Assembly (NCBI RefSeq): GCF_020382885.2
Contig: NC_058514.1
Location: forward strand, 16,215,749-16,279,748
Length of the DNA stretch: 64,000 nucleotides
Source: Scatophagus argus
Lineage: Eukaryota; Chordata; Actinopteri; Scatophagidae
Reading direction: 5' to 3'
Shown here: positions 37,101 through 49,300 of the stretch, piece by piece
Numbering within the stretch: position 1 is the first letter of the stretch
Layout: each line of letters starts with the position of its first letter
Notes under the pieces: generated by a model
The model's input: only the letters and a program-made list of their open reading frames with translations
Databases searched by the model: none
What the model was told of the DNA's origin: nothing
Translations under genes and position numbers: made by a program

Positions 37101-37600
37101 AATAAATAGCAATAAATTATCCTTTTTTGTGTGTCTGTGACATGTATCATGAGACATGTTTTTGTATTTAGGAAAAAATCGACTATAAATGCAACCCTTA
37201 ACCTCATGCATATTCAGCTGGTGGTAGTTTCCCTTTTTACATGTGATGTTTACTTTAAGGATGCTCCTTTACTTTTGTCAGTTTATTCCTCTGATGTCAG
37301 GAACACATCATCTTTTCTTAGCTTGTCGTTTTAATATTCATTTAGTAAGCTGCCCGTGATTTATGTACTCCAACGTTAATGAGCACTTGTATGTTTAGCT
37401 AGTTTATTTGTAGTATATTTCCCCATCATAGTCACATTTCTTCTATCATTTTTTTCAGATGCTTTCCAAAAAAAAAAAAATCTTCCTCTAAAACAATACT
37501 TTATCATTTTTTTTTCTGGCATAGTTTGTTTTTTCTTTGAAGTGTAACCAGGTCCCATTTCCTGTACATATTTGACATATTTACATCTGAGTTAATCCCA

Positions 37601-38653
37601 TTACTCTGCGTCCTGTGAGCACAGACACTTTTGTCTGGCTTCTGTGTCCTCAAAGGTGACCTTTTTGTTTCTCCTGGGGTCAATCCATGAGTTATGGATG
37701 ACTACATTGTTTGGAGTAGGGTCAGCTTCGACTACAGAAACCACCCTCTTCTTCATCTTGCTTTTCAAAACCTTTTGGAACTTTTGCCGAGTGAAGGCAT
37801 ATAGGAGTGGGTGGGAGATAGTGGTTCCGTATGCCATCACCAGGAATCCCAAGCGGAGGCGAACAGTTAAATCACTGGGCCCAGTGCTGAGGATGATGGT
37901 GTTGAGCACAGTTATTGGAGTCCAGCAAAGTAGGAATGTGGAAATGATGAGAAGGGACATCCTGAAGACTCGCTTCTGTCTCTCCCGTCTCTCCCGGTGA
38001 CGCTTTACTGCTCGTCTCAATGCAATAATGACTGACACTGATGCCCGCATGCCCAAAGGTGCATTCCCACTTCCCCTGACTCCTGTGCTACTCTGTGAAG
38101 CGTCAGTTGACTCTGCTTGTGTTGCAGTGCTCAAAGAGATGGTGTTTTTGCTCTTTTGCTTCTTTTTAGGTAGGTTGTGCTGAAAGCGAGTTCCAATGCG
38201 AATGTTAAGCGCCTGAAGGATCTTGTAGTAAGTCACTAGCATTACCACAGCTGTAAAAAAGAATATGGGGATCTGTGCAAGCAGGTGATAGTACAAACCC
38301 AGCTCTGTGTAGTACTCATTTGTTTGAACCACTGCAACCACTGTAGTCTGGTTCACAAGGTCTGAACTGGAGTTGATGAAGAAACCCACTTCCATAAACG
38401 GAACCAGGAAACTGAAAAAGGATAGAGCCCAGATTGATCCCAGTAGAGCTACAGCTCGGCCCATCGTAAGCACGCGGTTTGCTGGCCGCACTGAGATGTC
38501 ATAGCGATCCACTGTGATGGCCAGAACATTAGCAGCCGTAGCTACGCTTGCAAAGGAGACACAGGCCTCATGGAAACAGCAGATCATGGCTGTATCCGCC
38601 TCCAGAGGAAGCAACACTACCACGGCTGTCAGTGGGATGCAGCATACACACAC
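37601..38653 (-). CDS. gpr22: GPR22 coding exon 3 (TM2 end to C-terminus)
   Basis: 350 codons from the acceptor TTGTTTCAAG to the stop. The frame enters at GTG (valine) as VCVCCIPLTAVVVLLPLEAD, so GTG is not a start. It has DRYDIS in place of the usual DRY end of TM3, a long third loop with SVSVIIALRRAVKRHRERRE, CWTP in TM6, and HPLLY where most receptors have NPxxY in TM7. The tail includes NNVVIHNSWIDPRRNKKVTF, very close to human. HPLLY is also found in human GPR22 as I recall, so it is a family trait. Confidence 0.97.
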   Translation of the reverse strand: MCVCCIPLTAVVVLLPLEADTAMICCFHEACVSFASVATAANVLAITVDRYDISVRPANRVLTMGRAVALLGSIWALSFFSFLVPFMEVGFFINSSSDLVNQTTVVAVVQTNEYYTELGLYYHLLAQIPIFFFTAVVMLVTYYKILQALNIRIGTRFQHNLPKKKQKSKNTISLSTATQAESTDASQSSTGVRGSGNAPLGMRASVSVIIALRRAVKRHRERRERQKRVFRMSLLIISTFLLCWTPITVLNTIILSTGPSDLTVRLRLGFLVMAYGTTISHPLLYAFTRQKFQKVLKSKMKKRVVSVVEADPTPNNVVIHNSWIDPRRNKKVTFEDTEARQKCLCSQDAE

Positions 38654-39229
38654 CTTGAAACAAGACAGAAATTTAGGTCATATCTCAGTGCATGATATTT
38701 TTCATACTTAGTCCCCTTAGAAATCAAAAGCTGTACTGAAAATGCCTACATTTTGCACCACAGGACATTGGATAAATTTAGTAAGCTCTAAAATAAAGGG
38801 GACATCAGACCGTCAGTTTGATTTTGCCACATTCTCTTGAATTCCTGTATTTTGTAAGTCATATTGGGAATTTTTACTACAAACAAATGAACTATTGCCT
38901 ATTTGTATGAGAGCAAATAGGCAATATTAGGGGTTGTGGTAGTGCTTATTGATAATCAGACCTCATTTACCGTACTTTAGGTCCAATGACTGGCAAAACA
39001 GAAGCTATTTTGGCCCATTTGAAACTTTTTAGACATAATGTCCACATGAACTGAATGGAACAAACAACTGACTGACATAGTCAATGTGTGCAAGCACAAT
39101 AGTGGATTTACTGAAATGGTAGCAGTGCTGAGAGGTCATTTTTGTTGGACTAGAATTGTCACTATGCAACCACTTGATGTCAAATCCCTGTTGGCACAGA
39201 AGTAACTGATAAAAGAGGTCAAGACTCAC
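38654..39229 (-). other. GPR22 intron between coding exons 2 and 3
   Basis: A 576-bp intron with donor TTG|GTGAGT and acceptor TTTCAAG. Contains a perfect 13-bp hairpin at 38893-38926. Confidence 0.85.
38893..38926. repeat. Perfect 13-bp inverted repeat
   Basis: TATTGCCTATTTG and CAAATAGGCAATA flank an 8-base loop. It lies in a GPR22 intron and within COG5 intron 6. Confidence 0.85.
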
Positions 39230-39376
39230 CAACACATCCACCACATGCAGGTTCATGGTGATGATGTTGGAAACAGAGCTGATAAGGTTCTGTTTCATAC
39301 AGTAGAGGACGAGCACAGTGAGGTTGGAGCTCAAGCCCAAGACTACCTCCAAAAGCAGTAAGCCTGTCAGAGAAAC
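39230..39376 (-). CDS. gpr22: GPR22 coding exon 2 (TM1 to TM2)
   Basis: 49 codons, phase 0 at both ends, reading VSLTGLLLLEVVLGLSSNLT and then VLVLYCMKQNLISSVSNI plus TMNLHVVDVL. It carries the conserved TM1 asparagine (SSNLTVL) and the TM2 NLHVVDV segment. Human has nearly the same wording. Confidence 0.95.
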
Positions 39377-39692
39377 CTGCCAACAAAAAGAACATTATGG
39401 CATTTAGTATGACATTCAATGTCATTTTTATCATAATGAATATTGGTAATAATAAAGTGTGAGATTGATTTATATTTTACATCATCACTCTTCAATCCAA
39501 AATCCAAATTCCTAAACACATTAATGAGACAAACAGTTAGGTTTCCTGACAATATTATATACCTAGTAAGATCTCTGTTGATTGATTTGCTTGCAGTATA
39601 TAATGTATGTAAGAATATATCATGCTATCACATGATACAGGTTTGGTTGAAAAAAAGCCACCTGAGATCTGTGCACAGAGCTGTAGAATTAC
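39377..39692 (-). other. GPR22 intron between coding exons 1 and 2
   Basis: A 316-bp phase-0 GT-AG intron (donor CAG|GTAATT, acceptor TTTGTTGGCAG). No other feature. Confidence 0.85.
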
Positions 39693-39815
39693 CTGGAAGC
39701 TGATGGGGTATATAGCTTCAGAGGAGGTCATGTCAAGGTCAAAGGGGTCAGCATTGTCAAGCACCGTCATGTTGCTCATGGTGGCTGCAGAGATCACGAC
39801 TGGGGATGTGTGCAT
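39693..39815 (-). CDS. gpr22: GPR22 coding exon 1 (N-terminus)
   Basis: 41 codons. I start at MHTSPVVISAATMSNMTVLD because it aligns with the human start (M..SP...), and because an in-frame upstream ATG at 39848 lies beyond the acceptor CTCTCCAG|GCCTC, i.e. inside the intron. Asn-x-Ser/Thr sites (NMT) suggest an extracellular glycosylated N-terminus. The exon ends YPISFQ, as in human. The exon itself begins at 39837. Confidence 0.88.
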
Positions 39816-39837
39816 TATCCTGATGAGAGGAAGAGGC

Positions 39838-40659
39838 CTGGAGAGCATTTTGCATCAAACAGGCCAAGAGTTGAGGGTTAGACTTTTGGTTTTGAGAGGT
39901 ACTGTGTTACAGATAATATGGCGTTGACCTGTGTTGACAGTGTTGCTCCAGAATAGGTAAGTATCTTCATTTTGCACTAACCAAAATTTTATTTTAAGTG
40001 CTACTGTATTTTATTAAAATGGTAAAGAAAAAATGTTTTTGAACAGCGATGAAACACATATGAAAACACTGAATTGGAGGAGGGTAACAAGACTGAAATG
40101 GTCATTCTTTGGCAAAACTGTAATGAATTTGATAGACCCTTGCGTGCGTAGATATGGTAACTACCATTATAACTAAGAGGGAGGCTCTTAAAATGGGGCA
40201 TGTGCAGTCAAACTGTAACTATAAAAAGTGCTCTCAGTTCAACGAGATGCCCAAAAAGATGATACCAAACACAACTTTGTTCAATGTAGAATCTAGGCTG
40301 TCAAATTCAAGTACTATGTTGTCAGTGTTGGGTTGTCTGGGCATATTGATTTTAACTCTGGAGAAGATGTTATGGCAAAGAGCAGACAACTCAAGGATGT
40401 ACAAAGTTTGTAATTTTCCAGAACAGGTGACCCAACATGCACACCCCTGAATATGAGAATGATTATGTGTGCAGAAGTTAGACTCTTTTAGACTCTGTCC
40501 AGCAAACAACAATTTGCCAATTTGAGACTCCCGGTTTGATTTGCTAAGCCTAAAAAACAAATGCAAGGATACTAGAATTTGTAATTCATTGACCTTGTTT
40601 CCCCTATAGTTTGGACTAAAGAGAATAGAGTGCAGGTCAGATATCAGGCTTAAACTCAC
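39838..40659 (-). other. GPR22 intron in the 5' UTR
   Basis: Intron between the proposed second 5' UTR exon and coding exon 1. An open frame of 198 codons on this strand runs from the exon through the donor into the intron and is not taken as a gene. Confidence 0.5.
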
Positions 40660-40801
40660 CACTCCTCCCAGCAGTGTCCTCTCCAGCTCAGCAGCAGTCA
40701 AAGTGGCCACAAGGAATTTGGTGGAACATGTCAGACCATCCCACCATATCCTGAGCTGAACATCAATCTTCACGTGATGCAGCTGATTTGCAGCATTACT
40801 T
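40660..40801 (-). other. Proposed GPR22 5' UTR exon 2
   Basis: A 142-nt segment between a good acceptor (ACATGTTTTCAG) and a strong donor (GTG|GTGAGT). It contains short upstream open frames, for example an ATG that ends after eight codons, which could dampen translation. Confidence 0.5.
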
Positions 40802-40880
40802 CTGAAAACATGTTGAAATTTGACAGACAATTCAAAAATCTTCTGCTGGCCTTAAGTTTGGGGATACTGGCTCCACTCAC

Positions 40881-40945
40881 GCAAGGGGAATAGTCTGTTT
40901 GTGAAACACAGAAAGCAGCACACACCCGCCCCTCATTGGGGGGCA
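40881..40945 (-). promoter_or_regulatory. Proposed GPR22 first exon and promoter
   Basis: A donor TTGC|GTGAGT ends an exon at 40881, leaving a 79-bp intron to the next proposed exon. Just upstream on the minus strand are a GC box (GGGGCGGG, 40925-40932) and a CCAAT box (40935-40939). The transcription start is probably near 40.90-40.95 kb. Not proven by sequence alone. Confidence 0.4.
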
Positions 40946-42224
40946 TGTGGTTTGCAACATCAGTGCGGTGCACTAAGATCAATGCTTTCTTTCATGCAAA
41001 GCTCTGTCTCTTCATTGTTTGCTGTGCTTGAGCCATTGCCTCTAGTCTCATCCCTGCCTGAAAATGATGCCAGTGCCAGAACAATCCCGCTCTCTTCACT
41101 ACTCTCCTCTTTTCAGGTATTGCACGTCTTTCGCTCTTGTCTCTTTATCTCTCTGGATGGCGAAGATGTCGATATGGTCCACAGCAACTCATGTCGCATC
41201 ACATCAGGCTTAGTTGTTCCTTTTGGGGCGACCCAGTCAAACCCTTGACTTCCCATGTGATCCAAGGGTGTTGTGGGGGGAGGGAGTAGGGTTGCAGCAA
41301 AGGTCACAGACCTGGATATAGGTCATGTAGTTCTCGGAGACCACTTGAAGAAACAGATCCCTTAAGTCTTAAACATTCACAGCCTTTTTACTCCCGCTTT
41401 ATCCTTCACACACTGCGAGTGAGAATTGATTGAAGTGGAGAATGGTGTCATATCCTTTCGTCATCATCATCAGCTTCCCTTGTGTTTTTCCTCACATTCC
41501 ATCTTTAAACCTGCAAAGGGAAAGGGTGGAAGATTTCTGTAAAATGTTATGAAAAAAAATGTGTCCTCTTAGTCTGCATGTTGCATCACGTGTCTCTGAC
41601 ATAATTTCAGCTCGTTTATCATCCCCTGACAGCTTGCTCCTTCTGTGCTAATTGGACGCCTGTCCTTGCGAGTATTTGCGCTTGAGTTTGTGCGTATGCC
41701 GAATGTGTGCTTAATCAGTTTCTGATGCCTTGCCTATTCTCTTTGATGGTCCTCATCATGACTTGTTCAGCAAATGAGCACTGAAAACTGTGAACTGGTT
41801 GTCTGCAGACTGTCTCAGTGTATGAAGCGATATGCTGACTGACTGTCACAACAACTGGCCACACACTGTCTCAGTCAGTTCTTAGTTTAAAAACCGGCTG
41901 GATTGTCTTGAGGTTTAAATGTGAAAAGATTTCAAGCGTATGTAGTAAGGGTCTGACAAAAACTGAAAGCTCTGGTTGGATTCTTAGTCATGTTTATTCA
42001 TTTTCAGACAGACTGACAGTTCCTAATTTAGATCAAAATTTGGCCAGTTTCAGACTATTTCTGTTTGAGCAACATGTTCGTTTTAGGATCTTCGTGTTTA
42101 GATACCATGTAGTATCAAGTAAGAAGCAGTTTTTGAAATTGTGTTTATATTACTCAAAATAAGCTATCAAAAATATTATTTTGTGAATTCTAATTTCTGT
42201 ACACAACACATGCATAATATCAGT

Positions 42225-42270
42225 AGATATGGTGACGGATAAGCGGTATAGAAAATGGATGGATGGATGG
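42225..42270 (+). repeat. LINE-tail-like GGATGG tract
   Basis: GGTGACGGATAAGCGGTATA followed by GAAAATGGATGGATGGATGG is the usual 3' end of a common fish LINE. Only the tail is present. Confidence 0.6.
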
Positions 42271-43226
42271 TGTTTATCTGTATTTACATGTGTATTTGTG
42301 TCCCAGTGCATTTCTGCTTTGGTCATTTAAACACCACTAGAGGTCATTTGCTCAGTTTGCCTTAAAAAAAAATACCGTGGCCTATATTGATTTTTCTTTT
42401 TACTTTAAGATGTTTTTTTTTTTACTGAGATAGTGACAGCTAGAGGGAGACAGAATGGGATGTAGGATAGAGAGTAGATGACATGCATTAAAGGACAGGG
42501 TCTGGAAATGAACCTGGGCCTTTGCTGTAAACAAACATAGTGTGCGCTCCACCTTGTGAGCTACCAGAATGTCCCTAACAATATGGCATTTGCACAGACT
42601 ATTTTCAGATAACCACGTGAGCATGTCACACTAGTTGGGTTCAGTTGGGCTACAACTTCTCCTGCTTTGAATTTAGTAACATACTAGATTGCCAGACATA
42701 GTCCTGCCTCAGAGTTTTCATTTAAATATGAATGAACAATAGCTATCACATGGCACTTGGTATAAGACAAATGTGATATCCGTCTCTGACCTGTGCATGG
42801 GTTATTTTTTGATATCCATGTAGGTTGTTGTGGGTTATATGTAACATTTGTTTGTTTTTTGTTCTGGAAAAATCCAGAAATTTATTTTAGCCAGATAAAA
42901 ACATGGAGTGTGGGACATGTTGACAGACGTAGGTTTACCTTAACCTTAACCACGCAAAACTCGGGCCCAAACCAAACCAGCCAATCACATCCAATCTGAT
43001 GGAACACCTACTACTGTCAAAATGGCACACCTACCAAGTTCTGGCGAAACGCCCAGGTTCCAGAGCCGCCTTAAACTGCAGTTACATAAATCTTTAAAGG
43101 GGTGCCCAGGTTTGAGCAAGGTGAGGGAAAGAATTAGCTTTATATGGTCCATTATATGGTCAACAAAAGTTAATCACAGTTTTAATAATTGCATTCATCA
43201 TGTGGCATTTATTAACCACAGATGCC

Positions 43227-43367
43227 AAGCTTTTATTGAATTTAGCTGTAAGGATTTGACCCACTTCTGTTCTTTACTGTAAATTGAATATCTAATTTAC
43301 AGATATTCAATTTACAGTAAAGAATAGAAGTGGGTCAAATCCTTACAGCTAAATTCAATAAATGCTT
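43227..43367. repeat. Near-perfect 67-bp inverted repeat (hairpin)
   Basis: The left arm 43227-43293 and right arm 43301-43367 are reverse complements with two mismatches, separated by seven bases (AATTTAC). A transcript of either strand would fold into a long hairpin. It is not an obvious transposon end and is unique in the window. Confidence 0.95.
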
Positions 43368-46300
43368 GAGTTTTGCCCTGTTGACAGGACTAAACTTGTG
43401 ACTTAAAAATGTCCCCTTTCAATATTTTCTGCTCCAAACAGTTGATAAATCAAGCTGAAATAACGAGTGACAATGAAAGTAATTGTTAGGTGCAGCTCTA
43501 GCAGTTTTATGATATAAAGGAACATTTGCCATCAACTGTCACTGTTCTTCTTCTGAGACTCGGTTCATTACTTTTAGCTCTGTAGCAGTTATACTGTCGT
43601 CATAATCTTCTTTTTCATATAAACTTAATAATCTTTTCTTTTAGTTGTATTTTATATTACACAACCTCACTATTAGGAGTCAAATGAGTTCCATTTTTAG
43701 TTTCTCCACTTTGTGTAGTATGAGCTTTCCTACAACAGCAGAGCTTGTCTCTTAGTGAGGAAGTGAACTCTGGTTAGCTTATGAAGACCCATGTCCCTTG
43801 CTTTTGACAGCCGCTCATTTTGTCTAATTATTCTCCACTCAAAATAATCGCTGCTTGAAAATCGTGACTCACAGGCTGAACTACATGTCAGCTTGCTCTG
43901 TGTGTGTGTTTTCATCTCGAGCTAAATGTGTTTTTACAGTGCCTGCGTGCAAAACATTCATATTGCCTTGCTGTCAGAACACAGATAACAGTGTTAGTAA
44001 ATGACTGTGGTGTGTGTTAGTTTACCTTTAGACAAAGACCAGTCCTCAGTGATCCTTGGGTCTGTCGGAGTGCTTTCCTTCTCTATGGGTCTTTTGCAAT
44101 TTCAATCCCCAAAGGTGGCTGAGGTTTAGCTTAGTGGTCCATCATTCAAGGATTTTGCACCACACTGTTGAGTCCTTTCAGGATGGAAATTTGAGTGGTT
44201 TGCAAGCATGCTGCCACAGAGTCTTGTGGGAGCAAGGGAGATACTGACGCTGCTGCTCTGCCTCCCCCTCTCTTCTCTGTGCTGTGCTTCTTTTTCTGTC
44301 GGTCGGTCTGTCTCTCTGTCCTGCTTCCTGCCTCTCTCTGTATCTGCCTCCAGTAGCCCTTCCTACTCATCCATCGCTCCCTCCCCCTCCTTCTTCCCTC
44401 TCTGAAACTGTCTTCTCCCCCTTCCTTTTCTTCTGCGCTTGACTAATTGGACTCCGAAAGCTGATTTAACACTCCCCTTATAATTTTTTCAGTTTCTTTT
44501 TTTTTTTTTTTTTTATGTTTCTTTAATTCCTTTGTTAATCTTCTTTTGCTGTCTGTAATAAGTGGGGGAAACTTAGGGTCCAACATGCAGAGACAACACA
44601 GATCGTTTTTGCCTTTAAGCCCTTGTTTCCTTCTCTTCACCTCTGAGCCATCTACCCAGAAGTTTGTTTGCACTCATTAAAGAGCCCAGGTAGGAGACGG
44701 TGGCCATGACAATACTAATGGTAGCATCCTTCCTCTTAGGACTTTGGCCACTCCTCCACTGTTTGTGTTTGCATAGCTCCTGCTGGATGGTACGTGCTTA
44801 ATTGTCCCAATCTGGCAACCATTGGAACAGTCACAGTGTTGCCCTTATTGCCTGCCAAACATAACTGCAAGGTAGCTAGTGAGTGAACTAATCAGGGCTA
44901 CTTGGCATTGGCATGGCAACAACAGCCCCGCCAGCCAAAGCGAACGCAGACTGATGGATCAGAATTCAAATCAGGGTCCATCTATTGTCCTCTGACACAC
45001 ATCTCTCCACTGATAAAACAAGAACTTCTGATTTTTCACATCTTCCATGATCTGGTCATTGTATCTCAGCTCGTCATCTGTTTATTCAAGGAGCATAAGC
45101 AGAGATGATGGTTTCCAGTCCAGCTGTTTCACTGACATGTGCAACTCAGCGGGGGGTAAGGTTCCCCCCAGACACACATCTCAAGCAAGAGCTATTTAGA
45201 TGGCAGACAGCAGGGTTATATAGACGGAGAAAACATGAGAATGATATGTAAGTGTGGCAGAGATAGAAACAGAGATGGAAGCAGCTTGGGGACCAAGAGA
45301 AAAAAAAAATAGACAGTTACAGATTTTTTTTTGTCAGCAGAGATGACGTGATGATGTGTGAGGCTAGTTTCACACCTAAAATTGCTTTAAGCACAATAGA
45401 GTGCAACAGAAAACATCCATTAAAGTTTAATGAATGCATTAATATTTCAACCTGATATCCAAGCTGTCTGCTGGCTGCCCTAAAGCTTCTGGCTGTTGTG
45501 TAGTCCCCAGCTGTGCTATTTCAAACAGAGGTGCATGTGAGTGAAAGCAAACGCAGGACTGTGTTTGTGTGTGTGCTTTGCATTTATGAAACAGCGGTCA
45601 GGCTGTAAATTCTGATTCCTTGAAACCACGGGGGCAAAAGACATACCTTTGAAAAAGGACAGTCTAGATAAATTTTAGTTACAGTAAGCCAGCAACAGGA
45701 CCCATTACACCTACTCATATACTGTACACAAACCATTAGATATTCTACCACACATACTGTACATGATTACTACCACATGTTAACCTTTTAACAACGGTGA
45801 GAGCAACGGGGTGCGTGAGGCCTGGCATTAATTTTGTGTATCCTTCACAATCGCCAAGGCCAATATAATCTAAATATATCAGTCTCTTTAGGAGTGACAC
45901 TGAATATCTTGTTCGTTAATCAAATTATATTCACAAGTCATGTACATTTCAGTAGAACAGGGTTCAGTAGAACCAATATACATTTAGTATTTTATTTCAG
46001 TAGTGTATGTGTACGATTGGTGCATGACTGTTGATAGAGTTAGTGGGTGGGAATTGGGACAGATCACAAAATATCTCTTTATAGGAGCCTAATGGGGCTT
46101 TCCCACTGGCATCCATCATTATAGTTCATCGCCAAGATGGACCATTTTCAGAGTGAGTCCAAATGCATCCGGCCCGCATGGCAGTGACGTCTTGCCAACC
46201 GTGGCCGACCCAAGATGACCCCCCCTCCCCTGTTCTTCTCATCATACAAGCATGTGTTGTGACTCAACTCATGTCTATGCGGGATACCAGAGACAAAATC

Positions 46301-49300
46301 TATATTTAAAAGTCTCTGTGTGTTCAGCTCTCACTAGCTTTGTAGCTCCTAATTCAATCTTTGTGTTATGAAGTTTAAATTCTCTCCTGCATTCCTTTTT
46401 GTAGTTTCTGCTTTATTTTACTGTTTCATCATATTCTCTTTCAGCTATAGTAGTCGTGTTAAGTCACACGTTGAGTGAAAACCCAACATTTCCGATTTTG
46501 CTGCCTCATAATAGAAGCCTTTAAATAAAAAAAAAACAATGACAGACTTTTACTTACAGGAAATTAAATGCATTAGCCATTTGTTAGTGGTTTCTTCAGT
46601 ACTACTACATGGAGGGAAGAGCATAAGCAGCGGATGAGGAGCTGCAGGTAGCCCTGTTGTAATGGAGATGTAAACCCCTGGTGTGCTGGTTTGATGTGCT
46701 GAGTCAAGCCAAACCTGCATGTGTATGGAAAAGACCCATAAAACTCTGTCTCCATTACGGTATGTTTTGTTTTCAACACGTTTTGATTTCATGTAGGGAT
46801 TCAATCATTTCACAAGAATACGTAGGAGGGATAAGTAAGAATGAGAATTTGTATTGTAATCAGAGTGGGAGTAACAATAAAACATCATAACATCTTAACA
46901 ATACCCAATTGTCAACTTGCTCTAATATCCAATTTCAACCTTACTTCCATCAGATTCCAGACAATAGAATTCAATTTCACTGTGCCTTTAAGCAAATGCA
47001 CACACAGCGTCACATCATGGTTTACACTAGTTGTAACACACTGCAGCCTGGCAGCTGTACAACCTCGGTCTTCTTTATGCATGTTATGTTTAAGAAGCTG
47101 TTTCAGGCATTCTTCTTCTTGAAAGCTAAAAAAAAAAAAAAAAAACCCGAAAAATATCTTCCTGCAAAAAATCAGTTGTTCTGGCAGTACTGTCTGCTTT
47201 GTGTTGCAACACATCTCATTTTTACTCGACTAAACACTTGACAGGCAATGTGTGTTCTTTCAAAAGTTAAGCACCAAACAAACAATCAACCCAAAATCCT
47301 ATTTATTATCAGAACTCATGCAAGAAGTGAAGTGAGTGTTTGAGTAAAAGAGTCATTCTGTTTCTGTTTTTGAATTAAACACTATCATGGTTTTGCATTT
47401 AAATCTGTGCTCTTTTTCAATTCTCGTTTGCATTCTCAGTTAAAAAGAGGTGAAATGCTTGCCTTTGACATTTCAACATAAATTTAAATAACATATCACT
47501 GTGAATATACTAAAGTAAAATATTGAACATGCGTAACTGATTCAATGTGAGCCCTCCTTAAGGCCACTGAGTCGTTTTTTCACTCAGCTGCAAGTGTCAT
47601 TTCACAGCCTTGATCAACAGATGGACAGCTCTGTGCTGCTTTTACATTGTTAGACTATGGTGTTCCCAAGTGAAGTCGTCACAAATGTGTTCACTGAAAC
47701 TGATTCTATTCATAATAAAGCAAAACTTTGATTGATAAGCTGCTGAAATCTTATCCCTCACTTACCACCTCATCCTTCTTAATTTGCGCTCACAGATAAT
47801 TATTTCCTGACCGTTAAATCTGCTCTGATAAACGGGAAGCAGATCCCTCCCTGCTGCCTGTTCCCATCCATAACACACTCTGCTGATTACCTCCATCACC
47901 AAGGTGACGCTGAAGAGGGGGCGGGGTAGGGGGGCACGCTCACCATGCTACTAATTTCAGTACTTTGATAAATGTTGTTAAGCGTATGTCACGGGTAACT
48001 TTGATTATTAGTGATATCTATCTGGATGTTCTTTGAAGAATGAGCTGATTGAATTCCCTCAGCACAGAAACCAGGACACATCTGTGCCAGAGCACAGCTT
48101 ATCCCCTGGGAACCAACACATAATATCCAGTGGCCTGTGTTGTCTGTGTGTGGCTTCAAGCGTGGCATATTAGACAGCCCTATGAGCATATTATGACACA
48201 AGTCAGAAAAGACCAACCTTTTTCTTTTCCCCTCTCTCTCTCTCTCTCACAAACACACATATCTAAACAAGCAAAGGGATACGGGGCTCAGCTGTTCGAT
48301 CGTGGTTTCTGGCAGGCTTTGTTCTGGGGTTGAGGCTTCTAGCGGATGGCTTTTGAATTGAATGTGGCTTCTGTCCAATTCCCTGGTCCTCTGTGTCTCA
48401 GCCCGCCACCTGCCTGGTAATACTCTCCGTCTCTCTCTCTGGGAAGAAGAGCAAACAATCTGCAGCTCTAGACAAATAGCACATCTGAAGTGGCTTGATA
48501 TCAGACCCAACACCCCACAACTCTACGCCTCTCCTCTCATAATCAGCGGCTGATTTCCCTTGTACCTTTTGTCTCCCTTATTTATCAAAACATATGGTTG
48601 TCAAAAAAATGCTAATACTCAGGAAAATTCTAATCGGGGCTGTCATCAAAAGAGAGTTGGGATGATGTTGGCATGAGACTAAAGGAATGAAACTTGACTG
48701 CTTTTCATGTCATATCAAAAGACAAAGAACAGGATGATGGAAGACCTCAAGTGTTTAATTCACTTAAACACCCACATTAACAGGCAGTAGCATCCAACAA
48801 TTTCTGTAACTTCTGAAACCCACAATCTGACAAACACTTGATGCAGCAATCAGCCAGATATTTGGAGATTTAAAAAAAAAAGTTGTTTTTTTTCATTCTT
48901 CACCCAATTATTGCCATTATTTCTTATGTGCACAAACATGTGCAACAGTTTGAATGCCTTTGAGGACAGACTCTCCTAATGTGTGTGCATTTACATTCAT
49001 TTGGACAGTCATAAGGTCTGTGAAGACCAAGACTTTGTTTGTGCTGCTTCTTTTCAAGCATATATCTGCATTTGGGATCAGTAGTGGGGCTTTTAGAGTC
49101 ACAGTGCTTTCATAGTTTCTCAGAGAGCTTGTATATTGGCTTCAGGTCGCGTGTTTGTTTGTACATGATGGCCACCTAACATATCCTGTGTTCCCTCAGA
49201 GTGTTGCGTATGTCTTAAGTATCATCAAGAAGCAATGAAACTTGATGATGTTGACTCAGTTAGCAGCAAAGCAAATCTGCCTCCCTTTTTGTTACACATT

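Larger units (their letters stand above)
37400..40950 (-). other. gpr22: GPR22 gene span, orphan class A GPCR nested in COG5
   Basis: Three coding exons (39693-39815, 39230-39376, 37601-38653) join in phase 0 into 440 residues, near the 433 of human GPR22. Two upstream 5' UTR exons are proposed. GPR22 is an orphan rhodopsin-family receptor, known mainly from heart and brain and linked to Gi signalling. In human it also lies antisense within COG5. A poly(A) signal AATAAA on the minus strand is present at 37403-37408. The gene has its own promoter region with GC and CCAAT boxes near 40925-40939. Confidence 0.93.

Noticed and set aside
37644-38000. 118-codon frame on + opposite GPR22
   Set aside because: Antisense shadow of the conserved GPR22 exon.
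40234-40830. 198-codon open frame on the minus strand
   Set aside because: It runs through a good acceptor and donor and has no recognisable domain. It is better explained as a 5' UTR exon of GPR22 plus intron.
43227-43367. MicroRNA gene at the large hairpin
   Set aside because: The arms are much longer and more perfect than an animal pre-miRNA, which points to a young inverted duplication; kept only as a structural finding.
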